Assembly: GCF_900141785.1 (NCBI RefSeq)
Contig: NZ_FQYP01000001.1
Coordinates: 558,001 to 622,000 of the forward strand
Origin: Aquimarina spongiae
GTDB taxonomy: Bacteria; Bacteroidota; Bacteroidia; Flavobacteriales; Flavobacteriaceae
Direction: 5' to 3'
Length of the DNA stretch: 64,000 bases
A program made the translations under genes and the position numbers. Positions 17,594 to 25,507 of this stretch are shown piece after piece. How positions within the stretch are numbered: position 1 is the first letter of the stretch; every line of letters starts with the position of its first letter. The notes beneath the pieces are model-generated. The model was not told the origin of the DNA. It was given only the letters and a program-made list of their open reading frames with translations, and searched no databases.

Positions 17594-17930
17594 GGTTATT
17601 TAATTAATATTTTATGCTTTTTTAACTGGTTCAACTCATATTTATTGCTCCTACGATTACTAATTTTTTCACATCAATTTCTTAAAAAGTGTTAATAAAT
17701 ACCCTTAAAAATGTAGTCCCGTAATTCTTTTATGGTTGCAGAGTATTTTTGGATTTATTTAAAATTTTGATTTTCAAAAGAGTAATAAGAATGACGAAAA
17801 AATGAAAGAATTTAATTCTATTTTAAATTATCCTTATATTGCAACGTTGTATTATTTTTACGGTCATTTGTTGTAAAAGATACCTCATAGCCCAGATTTA
17901 CCTATAAACTAGAAAAAAGAAGTAACATTA
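17594..17930. other. Intergenic region between divergent OmpA and M23 genes
   Basis: 337 bp of AT-rich sequence that must hold both divergent promoters. I found no hairpin terminator, no repeat and no convincing small gene; the longest short frame (about 24 codons, near 17802-17876) has no supporting feature. Confidence 0.6.
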
Positions 17931-18911
17931 ATGTTTATAATTAATAATAGGCGAGTATCTTATTATATTCTAACCGTGTCCATAACTCTGTTATCCTTAC
18001 AGGGTCTATACAGTCAGCAAGAAATTCATAGTATAAAATACAAACCGCTAGCCAGTAACGGTAAGATCATCTATTTACCGATAGTTCCAGAACATAAAGT
18101 GATCACTGCAGATAGTATCTCAAATCATATTGAAGATGACCTTGCATATAATGTATATGAAGATCATTGGGATAATGTTCGTTTTAATCCTTATGGTAAT
18201 GAACTTCTGGATTTCCCATTGGAACTTCATTTTAAGGATGAAAATTTTGCCGCCCCGGTTAATCGTAAGATGGTAGTAACCTCTAGATATGGTTGGCGAA
18301 GAGGTAGGCCTCATAGAGGTATTGATATTGACTTAGTGGTTGGAGATAGTGTAAATACGATCCTTGATGGTAAGATACGCTATATAGGATATCACGGGGG
18401 ACATGGAAAAACTGTGGTAGTAAGACACAATAATGGATTAGAAACAGTATATGCACATTTATCGAAGTATTTGGTAGAAGAGAATCAAGAAGTTAAAAAA
18501 GGTCAGGCAATTGGTATTGGCGGTATCACTGGAAATTCTAGGGGAAGTCATTTGCATTTGGAAGTTAAATATCGTGGAAAAGCCATACACCCGGAATATG
18601 TCTTTGATTTTTCTCCAGACACCAAGGTACGAGCCGAAACCGTTTTTATAACACGCAAATGGGCAGTAGCTCGATATCATAGATCTACTAGAAAGAGTAA
18701 TATCGACTTAATTACTTCATTAGAAGGTTTGGACAAATTTAAAGAAGACCAAAAGAAAGTGTATACCGTCAAAAAAGGAGATACACTCTACGCCATAGCC
18801 AATAGACACGGCTTACCACTTTCAGAAATTTGTAAAATGAATGCTATAAGGCGTAATTCTGTGCTTAAAATTGGACAGCAAATTATTTTGGTAAACAGCG
18901 AGGTGCAATAA
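17931..18911 (+). CDS. Secreted M23 peptidase with C-terminal LysM
   Basis: A 326-residue cell-wall hydrolase. The signal peptide ends near LYSQ (29). The lysostaphin-type peptidase domain spans about 110-225: YGWRRGRPHRGIDID supplies zinc ligands H128 and D132, and SHLHLE gives H207 and zinc ligand H209. A LysM domain follows at about 277-321 (YTVKKGDTLYAIANRHG), which binds peptidoglycan. All ligands are present, so it should be an active endopeptidase that opens cross-links. It is convergent with the degenerate hybrid kinase, 8 nt apart. Confidence 0.92.
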   Translation: MFIINNRRVSYYILTVSITLLSLQGLYSQQEIHSIKYKPLASNGKIIYLPIVPEHKVITADSISNHIEDDLAYNVYEDHWDNVRFNPYGNELLDFPLELHFKDENFAAPVNRKMVVTSRYGWRRGRPHRGIDIDLVVGDSVNTILDGKIRYIGYHGGHGKTVVVRHNNGLETVYAHLSKYLVEENQEVKKGQAIGIGGITGNSRGSHLHLEVKYRGKAIHPEYVFDFSPDTKVRAETVFITRKWAVARYHRSTRKSNIDLITSLEGLDKFKEDQKKVYTVKKGDTLYAIANRHGLPLSEICKMNAIRRNSVLKIGQQIILVNSEVQ

Positions 18912-18919
18912 GTTGCATG

Positions 18920-20197
18920 TTATGAAGGACTGGTATCCTTCAAGTGTTTGTCTATAATTTCTAACAACTGTCCTTTACTGTAAGGTTTCAGAATATAATC
19001 ATTCAATCCAGCATGTAAGATCTGTCGATTCAACTGGGTAACATCAACGGCAGTAAGCGCAATGATTGGTGTTTTGGGATCGAATTCTCTAATTCGTTTT
19101 GTAGTGCCAATCCCATTAAGTTTTGGCATGTTGATATCCATTAGGATTACATCATAGGTATTATTTTTTGCCAGTTCGATAGCGTCAAAACCATTATCTA
19201 TAGTGGTGCAATTAAAATTCTCTTTGGAAAGCATTTTGTCTGCAACCAGGAGATTAAGTTTATTATCATCTACCACCAAAGCTCTTACTTGTTCTGGTAT
19301 AGTTGACGTTTCTTCGTCTTTAGAGGCCATACTTGAAGTAGCAGGCTGTTCAGCGGTCTTCTCAGTCTGATGTATAGGTAGGTTAACCACAAAAGCATAT
19401 TCTGAACCTATCTTCGCGTTATTTTCTTTGATCACTTCACCGTTCAGTAAATTGGCCAATTTATTTACGATTCTTGAATTTAATCCAGTGCCTAGATAAG
19501 AGGTTTTGGCCTGATCGATGTTCATAAATTCCTTATAAATAGATTTTTGATCTTCTTTTGAAATTTCAAACCCGTTATGATGTACTTTAAACGATATGGT
19601 ATAGGTGTTTTCCTGATTTTTAATCAGATCCACCGAAAAGTGAACACTACCGTTTTCTGTAAATCGTAGCGCATTACTTAAAAGATTCATAAGTATTTGA
19701 GTTAACACGGTAGGATCACCAACTACCTGATTCTGGATCTCAGGATCAAAATGATATTCTAACTTATTATCACTATTCTCTGTAGCATAACTAAATGAAT
19801 GAATCAAGTTTTGTGTGATTTCCTTTACATCAAAAATAGTATTCTGAAGTTCAATTTCTTCTGCATCCATATAATTGATATGCAGTACGTTATTAATCAG
19901 CATTAGTAAATAGTTACTACTAAATTTTAAAGACTTTATTTTTTTATTGTCCTTTAGTTTGGGGTTTTCCTCTTCTATAAGATGGGTAAGCCCCATGATA
20001 CCATATAATGGGACTCTTAACTCCTGACTTAGCAATGAAATGTAACTTTGTTGCGCCTCATACTGCTTTTGCGTTTGTTCTTGCAACTGCAGTAATTCTT
20101 TGTTTTTATTCCCAAGAGTTCTCTTTACTTTAATACATTGCACAAGTAAATAGGCGATGACAACAAGCAGAATTCCACCGATTACGTAGTAAGTCAT
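18920..20197 (-). CDS. Degenerate hybrid histidine kinase with intact receiver domain
   Basis: A 425-residue protein: one N-terminal membrane segment (4-21), a coiled coil (25-55), HisKA-like (50-112), HATPase-like (155-275) and a C-terminal receiver (305-420). The phospho-accepting His is missing: the H-box reads SQELRVPL with Gln58 where SHELRTPL is expected. The ATP lid is also damaged: G1 reads VHHNGFEI (His207 for Asp, Glu211 for Gly) and G2 reads GTGLNSRIV. The N-box (NLLSNA) is kept. The receiver looks functional (D310, D311, D354, T382, K404). It probably works as a scaffold or phosphate sink driven by another kinase. Confidence 0.87.
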   Translation of the reverse strand: MTYYVIGGILLVVIAYLLVQCIKVKRTLGNKNKELLQLQEQTQKQYEAQQSYISLLSQELRVPLYGIMGLTHLIEEENPKLKDNKKIKSLKFSSNYLLMLINNVLHINYMDAEEIELQNTIFDVKEITQNLIHSFSYATENSDNKLEYHFDPEIQNQVVGDPTVLTQILMNLLSNALRFTENGSVHFSVDLIKNQENTYTISFKVHHNGFEISKEDQKSIYKEFMNIDQAKTSYLGTGLNSRIVNKLANLLNGEVIKENNAKIGSEYAFVVNLPIHQTEKTAEQPATSSMASKDEETSTIPEQVRALVVDDNKLNLLVADKMLSKENFNCTTIDNGFDAIELAKNNTYDVILMDINMPKLNGIGTTKRIREFDPKTPIIALTAVDVTQLNRQILHAGLNDYILKPYSKGQLLEIIDKHLKDTSPS

Positions 20198-20358
20198 TGT
20201 TATTTGTTTAGTATAACTAAAATAAGATATATAAGGTTTATCTTACAAATTTGAAATGGGTTTTTTATAAAAAGGCAAGAAAATTGTAAGTTTTGCAACG
20301 AATTAACAGACTTAAGGTTTATAATAAGTATATTTACTTTAAAAGGTTGTAATGCATT

Positions 20359-21012
20359 ATGGATATGAAAATGAAATTCTTTTTTCTTTTGCTTCTTGGA
20401 ATAGGCATTCATGTTAATGCCCAGATAGAGAAGACTTCAGGCTTACGTATTGATCAAGGAGATTTAAATACAGATAAATACCGTTTATCGACAGCCAAAC
20501 CTAATGCAAATCCCAATAATAGATTCACGCTCTCCAAAAAGCCAGAAGACGGTTCTGATATCAGGCAAAAAAAACAAACCTTTAGCATGAATACCAATAA
20601 TAACCTGCTAGCACCTCAGGCAGAGGATACTCCCAAATGGTTTGGAAAAGATAAAGATATCAAGGACGAGTATAAAAGTGATCAATATTTAGGAGATTTC
20701 AGAAACAATGGAAAATTTGTAAGTCTCGTATATAGAGATCATGAACAAGTAGATGGAGACATCGTTCGGATTTTTGTAAACGACGATGTTATTGCTCCAC
20801 GAGTATTTTTAACTGCCAATTTCCGAGGAATTAAAATTAATTTAATCAAAGGGTTTAATAAAATAGACATACAAGCTTTAAATCAGGGAGAATCAGGACC
20901 TAATACAGCTCAGTTTCAGTTGTACGATGAATTGGGTAATTTAATCACCGGTAATGAATGGAATCTTACTACTGGTGTAAAAGCTTCATTGATTGTAGTG
21001 AAAGATCAATAA
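20359..21012 (+). CDS. Secreted protein of unknown function, conserved in Flavobacteriaceae
   Basis: A 217-residue protein with signal peptide ending VNAQ near residue 21. Residues 22-95 are low-complexity and Asn/Lys-rich. The C-terminal half (about 105-217) is a compact domain: FRNNGKFVSLVYRDHEQVDGD, then GFNKIDIQALNQGESGPNTA and a VKASLIVVK end, which reads like a beta-sandwich. I remember similar uncharacterised proteins from other flavobacteria. The start could be ATG 20359 or 20365. It is followed by a strong terminator. Confidence 0.75.
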   Translation: MDMKMKFFFLLLLGIGIHVNAQIEKTSGLRIDQGDLNTDKYRLSTAKPNANPNNRFTLSKKPEDGSDIRQKKQTFSMNTNNNLLAPQAEDTPKWFGKDKDIKDEYKSDQYLGDFRNNGKFVSLVYRDHEQVDGDIVRIFVNDDVIAPRVFLTANFRGIKINLIKGFNKIDIQALNQGESGPNTAQFQLYDELGNLITGNEWNLTTGVKASLIVVKDQ

Positions 21013-21037
21013 GAGATAAAATCAATAATATCAAAAG

Positions 21038-21067
21038 AAAAGAGCATAGTATTATGCTCTTTTTTTA
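21038..21067 (+). terminator. Intrinsic terminator
   Basis: Stem AGAGCATA / TATGCTCT with loop GTAT followed by a run of T; ends the preceding secreted-protein gene. Confidence 0.9.
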
Positions 21068-21157
21068 TGCCTTCTTTTCAACTTTTCATTATTTTTTTGA
21101 TGGTATTTGTGATTTTTTAAAAGGATACTGTACTAATAGTATAAATAAGAGCTCAAA

Positions 21158-21643
21158 ATGCAAAAAGAGAGTGAATTTACTCAGATTGTTAAAGAACATG
21201 AAGGAGTAATCTATAAGATTACTTCCATATATACCGATACTCATGAGGACAAGAAAGATTTATATCAGGAAATTGTGTATCAATTATGGAAAGCATATGA
21301 TAGCTACAGAGGAGAGGCCAAAATTAGTACTTGGATGTATCGCGTAGCCTTAAATACAGCAATTACCAGATTCAAAAAAGAAAAAAAACGTGGTATTCAA
21401 ATACCGATGGATTCCCTGGTCAAACGTAAAACAGAACCTTATGATGAAGTATTTGAAGAACGATTACAAGTAGTATACTCACACATAAAAAGACTTAATG
21501 AACTAGAAAAAGGATTAATGCTTTTGTTGTTGGAAGGTAAAAAATATGAAGAAATAGCATTAATTACAGGATTGTCCCTAACCAATGTAGGGACTAGAAT
21601 TTCCCGAATCAAACAAAAACTGAAAACACAGATCATAAAATAA
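21158..21643 (+). CDS. ECF-type RNA polymerase sigma factor
   Basis: A 161-residue sigma-70 family protein. Region 2 (about 5-75) includes EDKKDLYQEIVYQLWKAYDS and WMYRVALNTAI; region 4 (about 100-155) has LNELEKGLMLLLLEGKKYEEIA and the helix-turn-helix TGLSLTNVGTRISRIKQKL. It lacks extra domains. It is followed 6 nt later by a four-helix membrane protein, the usual place for an anti-sigma factor. Confidence 0.93.
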   Translation: MQKESEFTQIVKEHEGVIYKITSIYTDTHEDKKDLYQEIVYQLWKAYDSYRGEAKISTWMYRVALNTAITRFKKEKKRGIQIPMDSLVKRKTEPYDEVFEERLQVVYSHIKRLNELEKGLMLLLLEGKKYEEIALITGLSLTNVGTRISRIKQKLKTQIIK

Positions 21644-21649
21644 AGAAGT

Positions 21650-22264
21650 ATGGAACTAGAAGAAATGCAGACTGTTTGGTCTAAACTTAGCGACCAGTTG
21701 GAAACGCAAAAAAAATTAACCAATAAAATGATCATTATGATGACTAAAGAAAAATATAGAAGTAAAATCAACAAAATTGCTATTCCGGAAATTTTGGGAA
21801 CAGTAATTTGTTACGGAACGATTGTGTTGATATTAGCCAATTTCAGCAGACTGGATAATTGGTACAACATGTTATCTGGATTGATATCTATGACGATTCT
21901 TTTAATCTTGCCGGTTTTGTCTTTACGATCTATTCATAGAATGAAGCGCATAGATATCGCAAAAAATAGTTATCAACAAACTCTCTTGTCTTATACAAGG
22001 GCGAAGAAAAGATTTAAAACCGTGGCTAAATGGGGGTATTATTTGAGTTTTGTTCTAATGTTTGCCATTCTTCCCGTAAGTGCTAAAGTTTTGAATAACA
22101 AAGATCTGATAGCCGATTCCAAATCTGTATGGCCATTCGTAGTAGCAATTCCATTAGCAATCGTCTTTGTTATCTTTTTTGCAAAGTGGGTAATGAGATC
22201 TTATAACAGCAGTATTAATGCGGCAGAAAACTTGATCAAAGAAATAAGTGAAGTCGATGAATAG
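21650..22264 (+). CDS. Four-helix membrane protein, probable sigma-factor partner
   Basis: A 204-residue protein with a soluble N-terminus (about 1-45) that starts MELEEMQTVWSKLSDQLE, as in many Bacteroidota proteins encoded directly after ECF sigma genes. Membrane segments lie at about 46-66, 74-94, 122-142 and 157-178. There is no zinc-binding HxxxCxxC anti-sigma motif. The 6-nt spacing to the sigma gene supports a regulatory role, which remains an inference. Confidence 0.75.
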   Translation: MELEEMQTVWSKLSDQLETQKKLTNKMIIMMTKEKYRSKINKIAIPEILGTVICYGTIVLILANFSRLDNWYNMLSGLISMTILLILPVLSLRSIHRMKRIDIAKNSYQQTLLSYTRAKKRFKTVAKWGYYLSFVLMFAILPVSAKVLNNKDLIADSKSVWPFVVAIPLAIVFVIFFAKWVMRSYNSSINAAENLIKEISEVDE

Positions 22265-22320
22265 TTGTTACACTCTATCTTTTTTGCGTATCTTGTTTCT
22301 AGAAAACAAAGTCACGCTGC

Positions 22321-22704
22321 ATGAATAAAGAAAATGCGATTAAAGAATACAATCTTGAAGTTGGAAAAGTGACTTTTTATGACAATTACTTAATCATTGA
22401 GGTGGCAGAAGGAGTCTCTTTTGATTATCAAAAAGCCAAAGAACTCTCTAGGCTAACTAATCTACATTTTGAGGGTCGTCCTTTTGGATATATATCGCAC
22501 AGAATCAATTCGTATTCTATAGAAGCTACGGATTACACCAAAATAAAAGAAGTGTTCCCTAATCTAGAAGCATTTGCTGTAGTGGTTTTTAATCGAGTTC
22601 AAGAATCCAGTGTTCGAATAGAAAATATGTTCTTCGAAGATGGAATCATGACATTTGATGATCTTATTACCGCAGAAGCCTGGATTAGAGAACAACTCTC
22701 TTAA
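22321..22704 (+). CDS. Small cytoplasmic protein, STAS/SEC14-like fold
   Basis: A 127-residue protein without signal or membrane segments. The pattern of beta strands and helices, with the ELSRLTNLHFEGRPFGYISHR and FAVVVFNRVQESSVRIENMFF segments, resembles Bacteroidota proteins that adopt a STAS- or SEC14-like fold. No catalytic motif is visible. It could follow the sigma operon (56-nt gap) but is more probably independent. Confidence 0.65.
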   Translation: MNKENAIKEYNLEVGKVTFYDNYLIIEVAEGVSFDYQKAKELSRLTNLHFEGRPFGYISHRINSYSIEATDYTKIKEVFPNLEAFAVVVFNRVQESSVRIENMFFEDGIMTFDDLITAEAWIREQLS

Positions 22705-22719
22705 AAATGGAATCTGTTT

Positions 22720-23049
22720 TTACTGCTCGTTTTTGGTGTCCAGATAATTACCAAGATCGGTGATGGCATTATCCCAGAACTGTTCATAAAAATGTAACCA
22801 TTGATTGATTTCTTTCAGCGGATTAGCATTTGCATAACAAAACCGTTCTCTTCCTTGGGTGTCGATATGTACCAACCCCGCTGTTTCTAGAGTTTTGAGA
22901 TGTTTTGTAACTCCTTGTCGACTCATATCAAACTGACTAGAAATTTGTGTAATCGGTAATGCTGTAGCAGCCACTACCAAAGCATGAAAAATTTCTCGTC
23001 GAGTAGGGTCTGAAACCGCTTTCAATATCTTAGTGATCTTATCCTGCAT
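22720..23049 (-). CDS. ArsR-family winged-helix repressor (SRPBCC-linked)
   Basis: A 109-residue regulator with AVSDPTRREIFHALV, a recognition helix MSRQGVTKHLKTLETAGLV and the wing TQGRERFCYANAN, a form typical of ArsR proteins paired with AHSA1/SRPBCC genes. No metal motif is seen. Its start lies 11 nt inside the end of the SRPBCC gene, so both are translated from one mRNA. The paired inverted repeats upstream of the operon are its likely binding sites. Confidence 0.92.
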   Translation of the reverse strand: MQDKITKILKAVSDPTRREIFHALVVAATALPITQISSQFDMSRQGVTKHLKTLETAGLVHIDTQGRERFCYANANPLKEINQWLHFYEQFWDNAITDLGNYLDTKNEQ

Positions 23050-23464
23050 GTACTTCTTGAATTAGATATTTTTCTAGTTCGCTAACACAGTTCGTCCAAC
23101 CACCGTCAAAACTACTAAACATCTTTACTGCGGTATCTCCTGGATAATTTGATATTCCAGAGTGTTTGAGGTATAATTTGGTTCCGCTATCAGTAGTTTC
23201 TAATTGCCATTTTACCAGGGTTTCTACTTCGGTGTCTTGCACTACCCAAGTGTATACCAGGGTATAAGGATCAGCCTCTTTCACAACACCAGAGATTTGA
23301 GTACAATCTTCTCCAGAAGAGTAGAAGGTGTATTGATATCCTGCCTCAGCTTTAAAATCTGCTTTAATGAACCAAGTGGATATTTCCTCGGTCTTGGTAA
23401 TAGCATTCCATACCTTATCTATGGTATGAGTAAAAGTGTGTTCTTTGATGATGAAATCTTTCAT
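23039..23464 (-). CDS. SRPBCC (AHSA1-type) domain protein
   Basis: A 141-residue START-like protein. It opens with the family pattern EHTFTHTIDKVWNAITKTEEISTWF and contains YTLVYTWV and the C-terminal GGWTNCVSELEKYL. These domains form a cavity for a hydrophobic ligand. As first gene in an operon with an ArsR regulator it may sequester or sense the inducing compound; the ligand is unknown. Confidence 0.9.
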   Translation of the reverse strand: MKDFIIKEHTFTHTIDKVWNAITKTEEISTWFIKADFKAEAGYQYTFYSSGEDCTQISGVVKEADPYTLVYTWVVQDTEVETLVKWQLETTDSGTKLYLKHSGISNYPGDTAVKMFSSFDGGWTNCVSELEKYLIQEVHAG

Positions 23465-23488
23465 TATAATTTGATTTTAATTACAAAC

Positions 23489-23545
23489 GCAACTATACGG
23501 TTGCAAATATAAATCAACTTGCATAAAATGCAACTTTTTGGTTGC
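23489..23545. promoter_or_regulatory. Pair of inverted-repeat operators upstream of SRPBCC-arsR
   Basis: Two 16-bp sites, GCAACTATACGGTTGC at 23489-23504 and GCAACTTTTTGGTTGC at 23530-23545, share the form GCAACT-N4-GGTTGC. They are 41 bp apart, about four helical turns, so bound dimers would lie on one face. A further TTGCAT-aaa-ATGCAA repeat overlaps the second site. They lie 25-81 nt upstream of the SRPBCC start. Confidence 0.8.
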
Positions 23546-23629
23546 TTTTTAACATAAAACATGTGATTTTAGAACTATAATGTTGATTAAAGTTTTGTCA
23601 AATCCGGAAAAATAGAATATTTTGTGCCT

Positions 23630-24478
23630 ATGGAAGAGATTATAAATTATTTTGAAACTATTCCCTCGTCGCACCGAAGCCTAATATTGGTAGGAGGGAT
23701 CGCCTTTTTTTGGTTGATAGAATATGCAGCACCATTGTTTAAATTTAATTACAAAAAGTTTAAACATGCCTGGCCCAATATTTTCTTTACGCTAACCACT
23801 ATTTTGGTCAATTTTTTCTTGGCTTTTATTTTATTAAAGACCAGTGATTGGACTGTAAAAAATCAATTTGGCATATTGCAATGGTTACAATTGCCTTTGT
23901 GGGCAACTATTTTGCTGGGTGTAGCATTATTAGATTTGATAGGAGCGTGGTTGGCACATTATGTACAACACATGATCAAACCACTTTGGATGTTTCATTT
24001 GATACACCATACTGATAATCATGTAGATACTACCACCGCAAATAGACACCATCCGGGTGAAAGCCTGATCCGTTTTATATTTACCACTTTAGGAGTATTT
24101 ATCGTTGGTGCACCAGTAGGGATTATTATGTTGTATCAATCCATATCGGTAGTGTTGTCTCAGTTTAATCATGCCAATATATCCTTACCCAAAAAATTGG
24201 ATGATGTAATAAGTTGGATTATTGTATCACCTGATATGCATAAGGTACATCATCATTACGTACTGCCCTATACAGATACTAATTACGGTAACATTTTCTC
24301 AATTTGGGATAGAGTATTCGGTACTTTTGCCAAAATTCGTAATGAAGATTTGGTATACGGTGTAGATACGTATCCTGATGTAGATTCTAATGCTAAAATT
24401 GGGAAGTTATTGAAACTTCCTTTTGAAGGATACAGAGCACCTGTAGGGGCAAAGTTTGAAGCAGACAAAACAGAGTAA
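23630..24478 (+). CDS. Sterol desaturase / fatty-acid hydroxylase-family membrane enzyme
   Basis: A 282-residue integral membrane di-iron enzyme with about five hydrophobic segments. The His boxes are HYVQH near 120, HLIHHTDNHVD with NRHH near 137-152, and MHKVHHHY near 202-209, matching the family's three-box pattern. It hydroxylates or desaturates a lipid chain or hopanoid/sterol-like substrate; which one is unknown. The ATG at 23630 is preferred to a GTG 6 nt upstream. A terminator follows. Confidence 0.88.
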   Translation: MEEIINYFETIPSSHRSLILVGGIAFFWLIEYAAPLFKFNYKKFKHAWPNIFFTLTTILVNFFLAFILLKTSDWTVKNQFGILQWLQLPLWATILLGVALLDLIGAWLAHYVQHMIKPLWMFHLIHHTDNHVDTTTANRHHPGESLIRFIFTTLGVFIVGAPVGIIMLYQSISVVLSQFNHANISLPKKLDDVISWIIVSPDMHKVHHHYVLPYTDTNYGNIFSIWDRVFGTFAKIRNEDLVYGVDTYPDVDSNAKIGKLLKLPFEGYRAPVGAKFEADKTE

Positions 24479-24506
24479 TATTGAAGGTGTTAACTGTCGA
24501 GCATAA

Positions 24507-24543
24507 AAAAAGCTGAATGTTTTTATAGCATTCAGCTTTTTTA
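24507..24543. terminator. Bidirectional intrinsic terminator
   Basis: Stem AAAAAGCTGAATG / CATTCAGCTTTTT with a 9-nt loop, A-run before and T-run after. It lies between the desaturase-like gene (+) and the small-peptide array (-). Confidence 0.9.
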
Positions 24544-24572
24544 ATAACTAACTAACTAAACTCAACTTACTT

Positions 24573-24704
24573 TTATACATATAATTTGATTCGTTTTTGC
24601 ATCACATATTCGTATGCATACTCATTCGATGTCTGATCTAAAATAGTCTTGGGGTTTCTAACCGCAATACTTATTTTCTTTCTTATATTTCTTAATGTCT
24701 TCAT
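24573..24704 (-). CDS. 43-residue basic peptide, last gene of the small-gene array
   Basis: A short frame with ATG at 24704 and TAA at 24573. It encodes a 43-residue peptide starting MKTLRNIRKKISIAVRNP and ending YVMQKRIKLYV, rich in Lys/Arg with Tyr and aliphatic residues; there is no signal peptide. It begins 30 nt after the last 28-codon gene and stops 30 nt before the terminator, so it is naturally the final gene of that transcript. The M(K/R)TL start resembles the array members. Function unknown. Confidence 0.55.
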   Translation of the reverse strand: MKTLRNIRKKISIAVRNPKTILDQTSNEYAYEYVMQKRIKLYV

Positions 24705-24734
24705 GGCAGATTTTTTTGATTGTTGTTGAAATAA

Positions 24735-24821
24735 TTACCTATACCTTCTTTTAGCATTCCAGATGTATCCTTTGGTTGCTGGTAATTTCTTACTGATTTG
24801 ATTGTTATCTAAAGTTCTCAT
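24735..24821 (-). CDS. 28-residue basic peptide, array copy 4
   Basis: ATG 24821 to TAA 24735. The peptide begins MRTLDNNQISKKL, continues PATK and ends GYIWNAKRRYR. Compared with copies 2 and 3 it differs by two residues (Ala for Thr twice), while several other codons differ only synonymously (for example GAT/GAC, TAC/TAT, AGG/AGA). That pattern argues that the frame is translated and under selection. Confidence 0.65.
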   Translation of the reverse strand: MRTLDNNQISKKLPATKGYIWNAKRRYR

Positions 24822-24869
24822 GATGTATATATTTTGATTGATTGATGAATAATTGTTTTTTGATGATGA

Positions 24870-24956
24870 TTATCTATATCTTCTTTTTGTATTCCAGATA
24901 TATCCTTTTGTTGTTGGTAATTTCTTACTAATTTGATTGTTGTCTAAAGTTCTCAT
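24870..24956 (-). CDS. 28-residue basic peptide, array copy 3
   Basis: ATG 24956 to TAA 24870. It encodes a peptide identical to copy 2 (MRTLDNNQISKKL, PTTK, GYIWNTKRRYR), but the DNA differs at silent positions (ATT AGT here, ATC AGC in copy 2). It is preceded by the repeated leader AAAATATATACATC directly before the ATG. Confidence 0.65.
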   Translation of the reverse strand: MRTLDNNQISKKLPTTKGYIWNTKRRYR

Positions 24957-25004
24957 GATGTATATATTTTGATTGATTGATGAATGATTGTTTTTTGATG
25001 ATGA

Positions 25005-25091
25005 TTATCTATATCTTCTTTTTGTATTCCAGATATATCCTTTTGTTGTTGGTAATTTCTTGCTGATTTGATTGTTGTCTAAAGTTCTCAT
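25005..25091 (-). CDS. 28-residue basic peptide, array copy 2
   Basis: ATG 25091 to TAA 25005, one 135-bp period upstream of copy 3 on the transcript. Peptide: MRTLDNNQISKKL, PTTK, GYIWNTKRRYR. No signal peptide, no Cys, net charge strongly positive with one acidic residue. Confidence 0.65.
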   Translation of the reverse strand: MRTLDNNQISKKLPTTKGYIWNTKRRYR

Positions 25092-25132
25092 GTTATGATG
25101 GTTTTTTGATTGATAAATATTTTTGATGATGA

Positions 25133-25219
25133 TTATCTGTATCTTCTTTTCGTATTCCAGATATATCCTCTTGTTGCTGATAATTTCTTGCTAATTTGAT
25201 TGTTGTCTAAAGTTCTCAT
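25133..25219 (-). CDS. 28-residue basic peptide, array copy 1 (promoter-proximal)
   Basis: ATG 25219 to TAA 25133. It is the most divergent copy: MRTLDNNQISKKL, then SATR, then GYIWNTKRRYR. It lies nearest the putative promoter at 25292-25321. The N-terminal 13 and C-terminal 11 residues are almost invariant across the four copies; variation is confined to the central four residues and one position near the end. Confidence 0.65.
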   Translation of the reverse strand: MRTLDNNQISKKLSATRGYIWNTKRRYR

Positions 25220-25291
25220 GTTGTACTGTTTTATGATTGTTGTTTACCTATAAGACAACGAAACTTAGATTTTGTTACAGTACTATGCATA

Positions 25292-25321
25292 AAAAGGTAC
25301 TATTTTAACATTAATTAACAA
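25292..25321 (-). promoter_or_regulatory. Candidate promoter of the small-peptide array
   Basis: On the minus strand TTG, 19 nt and then TACCTTTT fit the Bacteroidota -33/-7 pattern (TTG ... TAnnTTTG, one mismatch). It lies 73 nt upstream of the first small gene. Nothing else recognisable was seen in 25220-25507, which must also hold the promoter of the methyltransferase gene. Confidence 0.45.
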
Positions 25322-25507
25322 TTTTTGGGTGAAATTCCCCGAAAATAGGGGAGTAAGAGGCTTTTAAAAGTTTGTAGTAAGTGTTGTCCTTTGTATATAT
25401 TGGAACATAGTTAGCATGATAAACACAAACTTTTCATAAAGTATATACAAGCAAAACGATTAAATGTTACATTTTAGAAAGCAAAACTTTTGTTATAAAA
25501 TAAGTAT

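Larger units (their letters stand above)
24735..25219 (-). repeat. Tandem array of four about 135-bp units, each with one small gene
   Basis: Start codons at 25219, 25091, 24956 and 24821 are spaced 128, 135 and 135 bp. Each unit carries an 87-nt frame plus a spacer that includes ATCATCA and ATTGAT-rich repeats and, before copies 3 and 4, AATATATACATC. The spacers are less conserved than the coding part. Confidence 0.85.

Noticed and set aside
24735-25219. CRISPR-like regular repeats
   Set aside because: The units are about 135 bp, conserved over an 87-nt coding part with silent differences, and there are no short unique spacers or cas genes.
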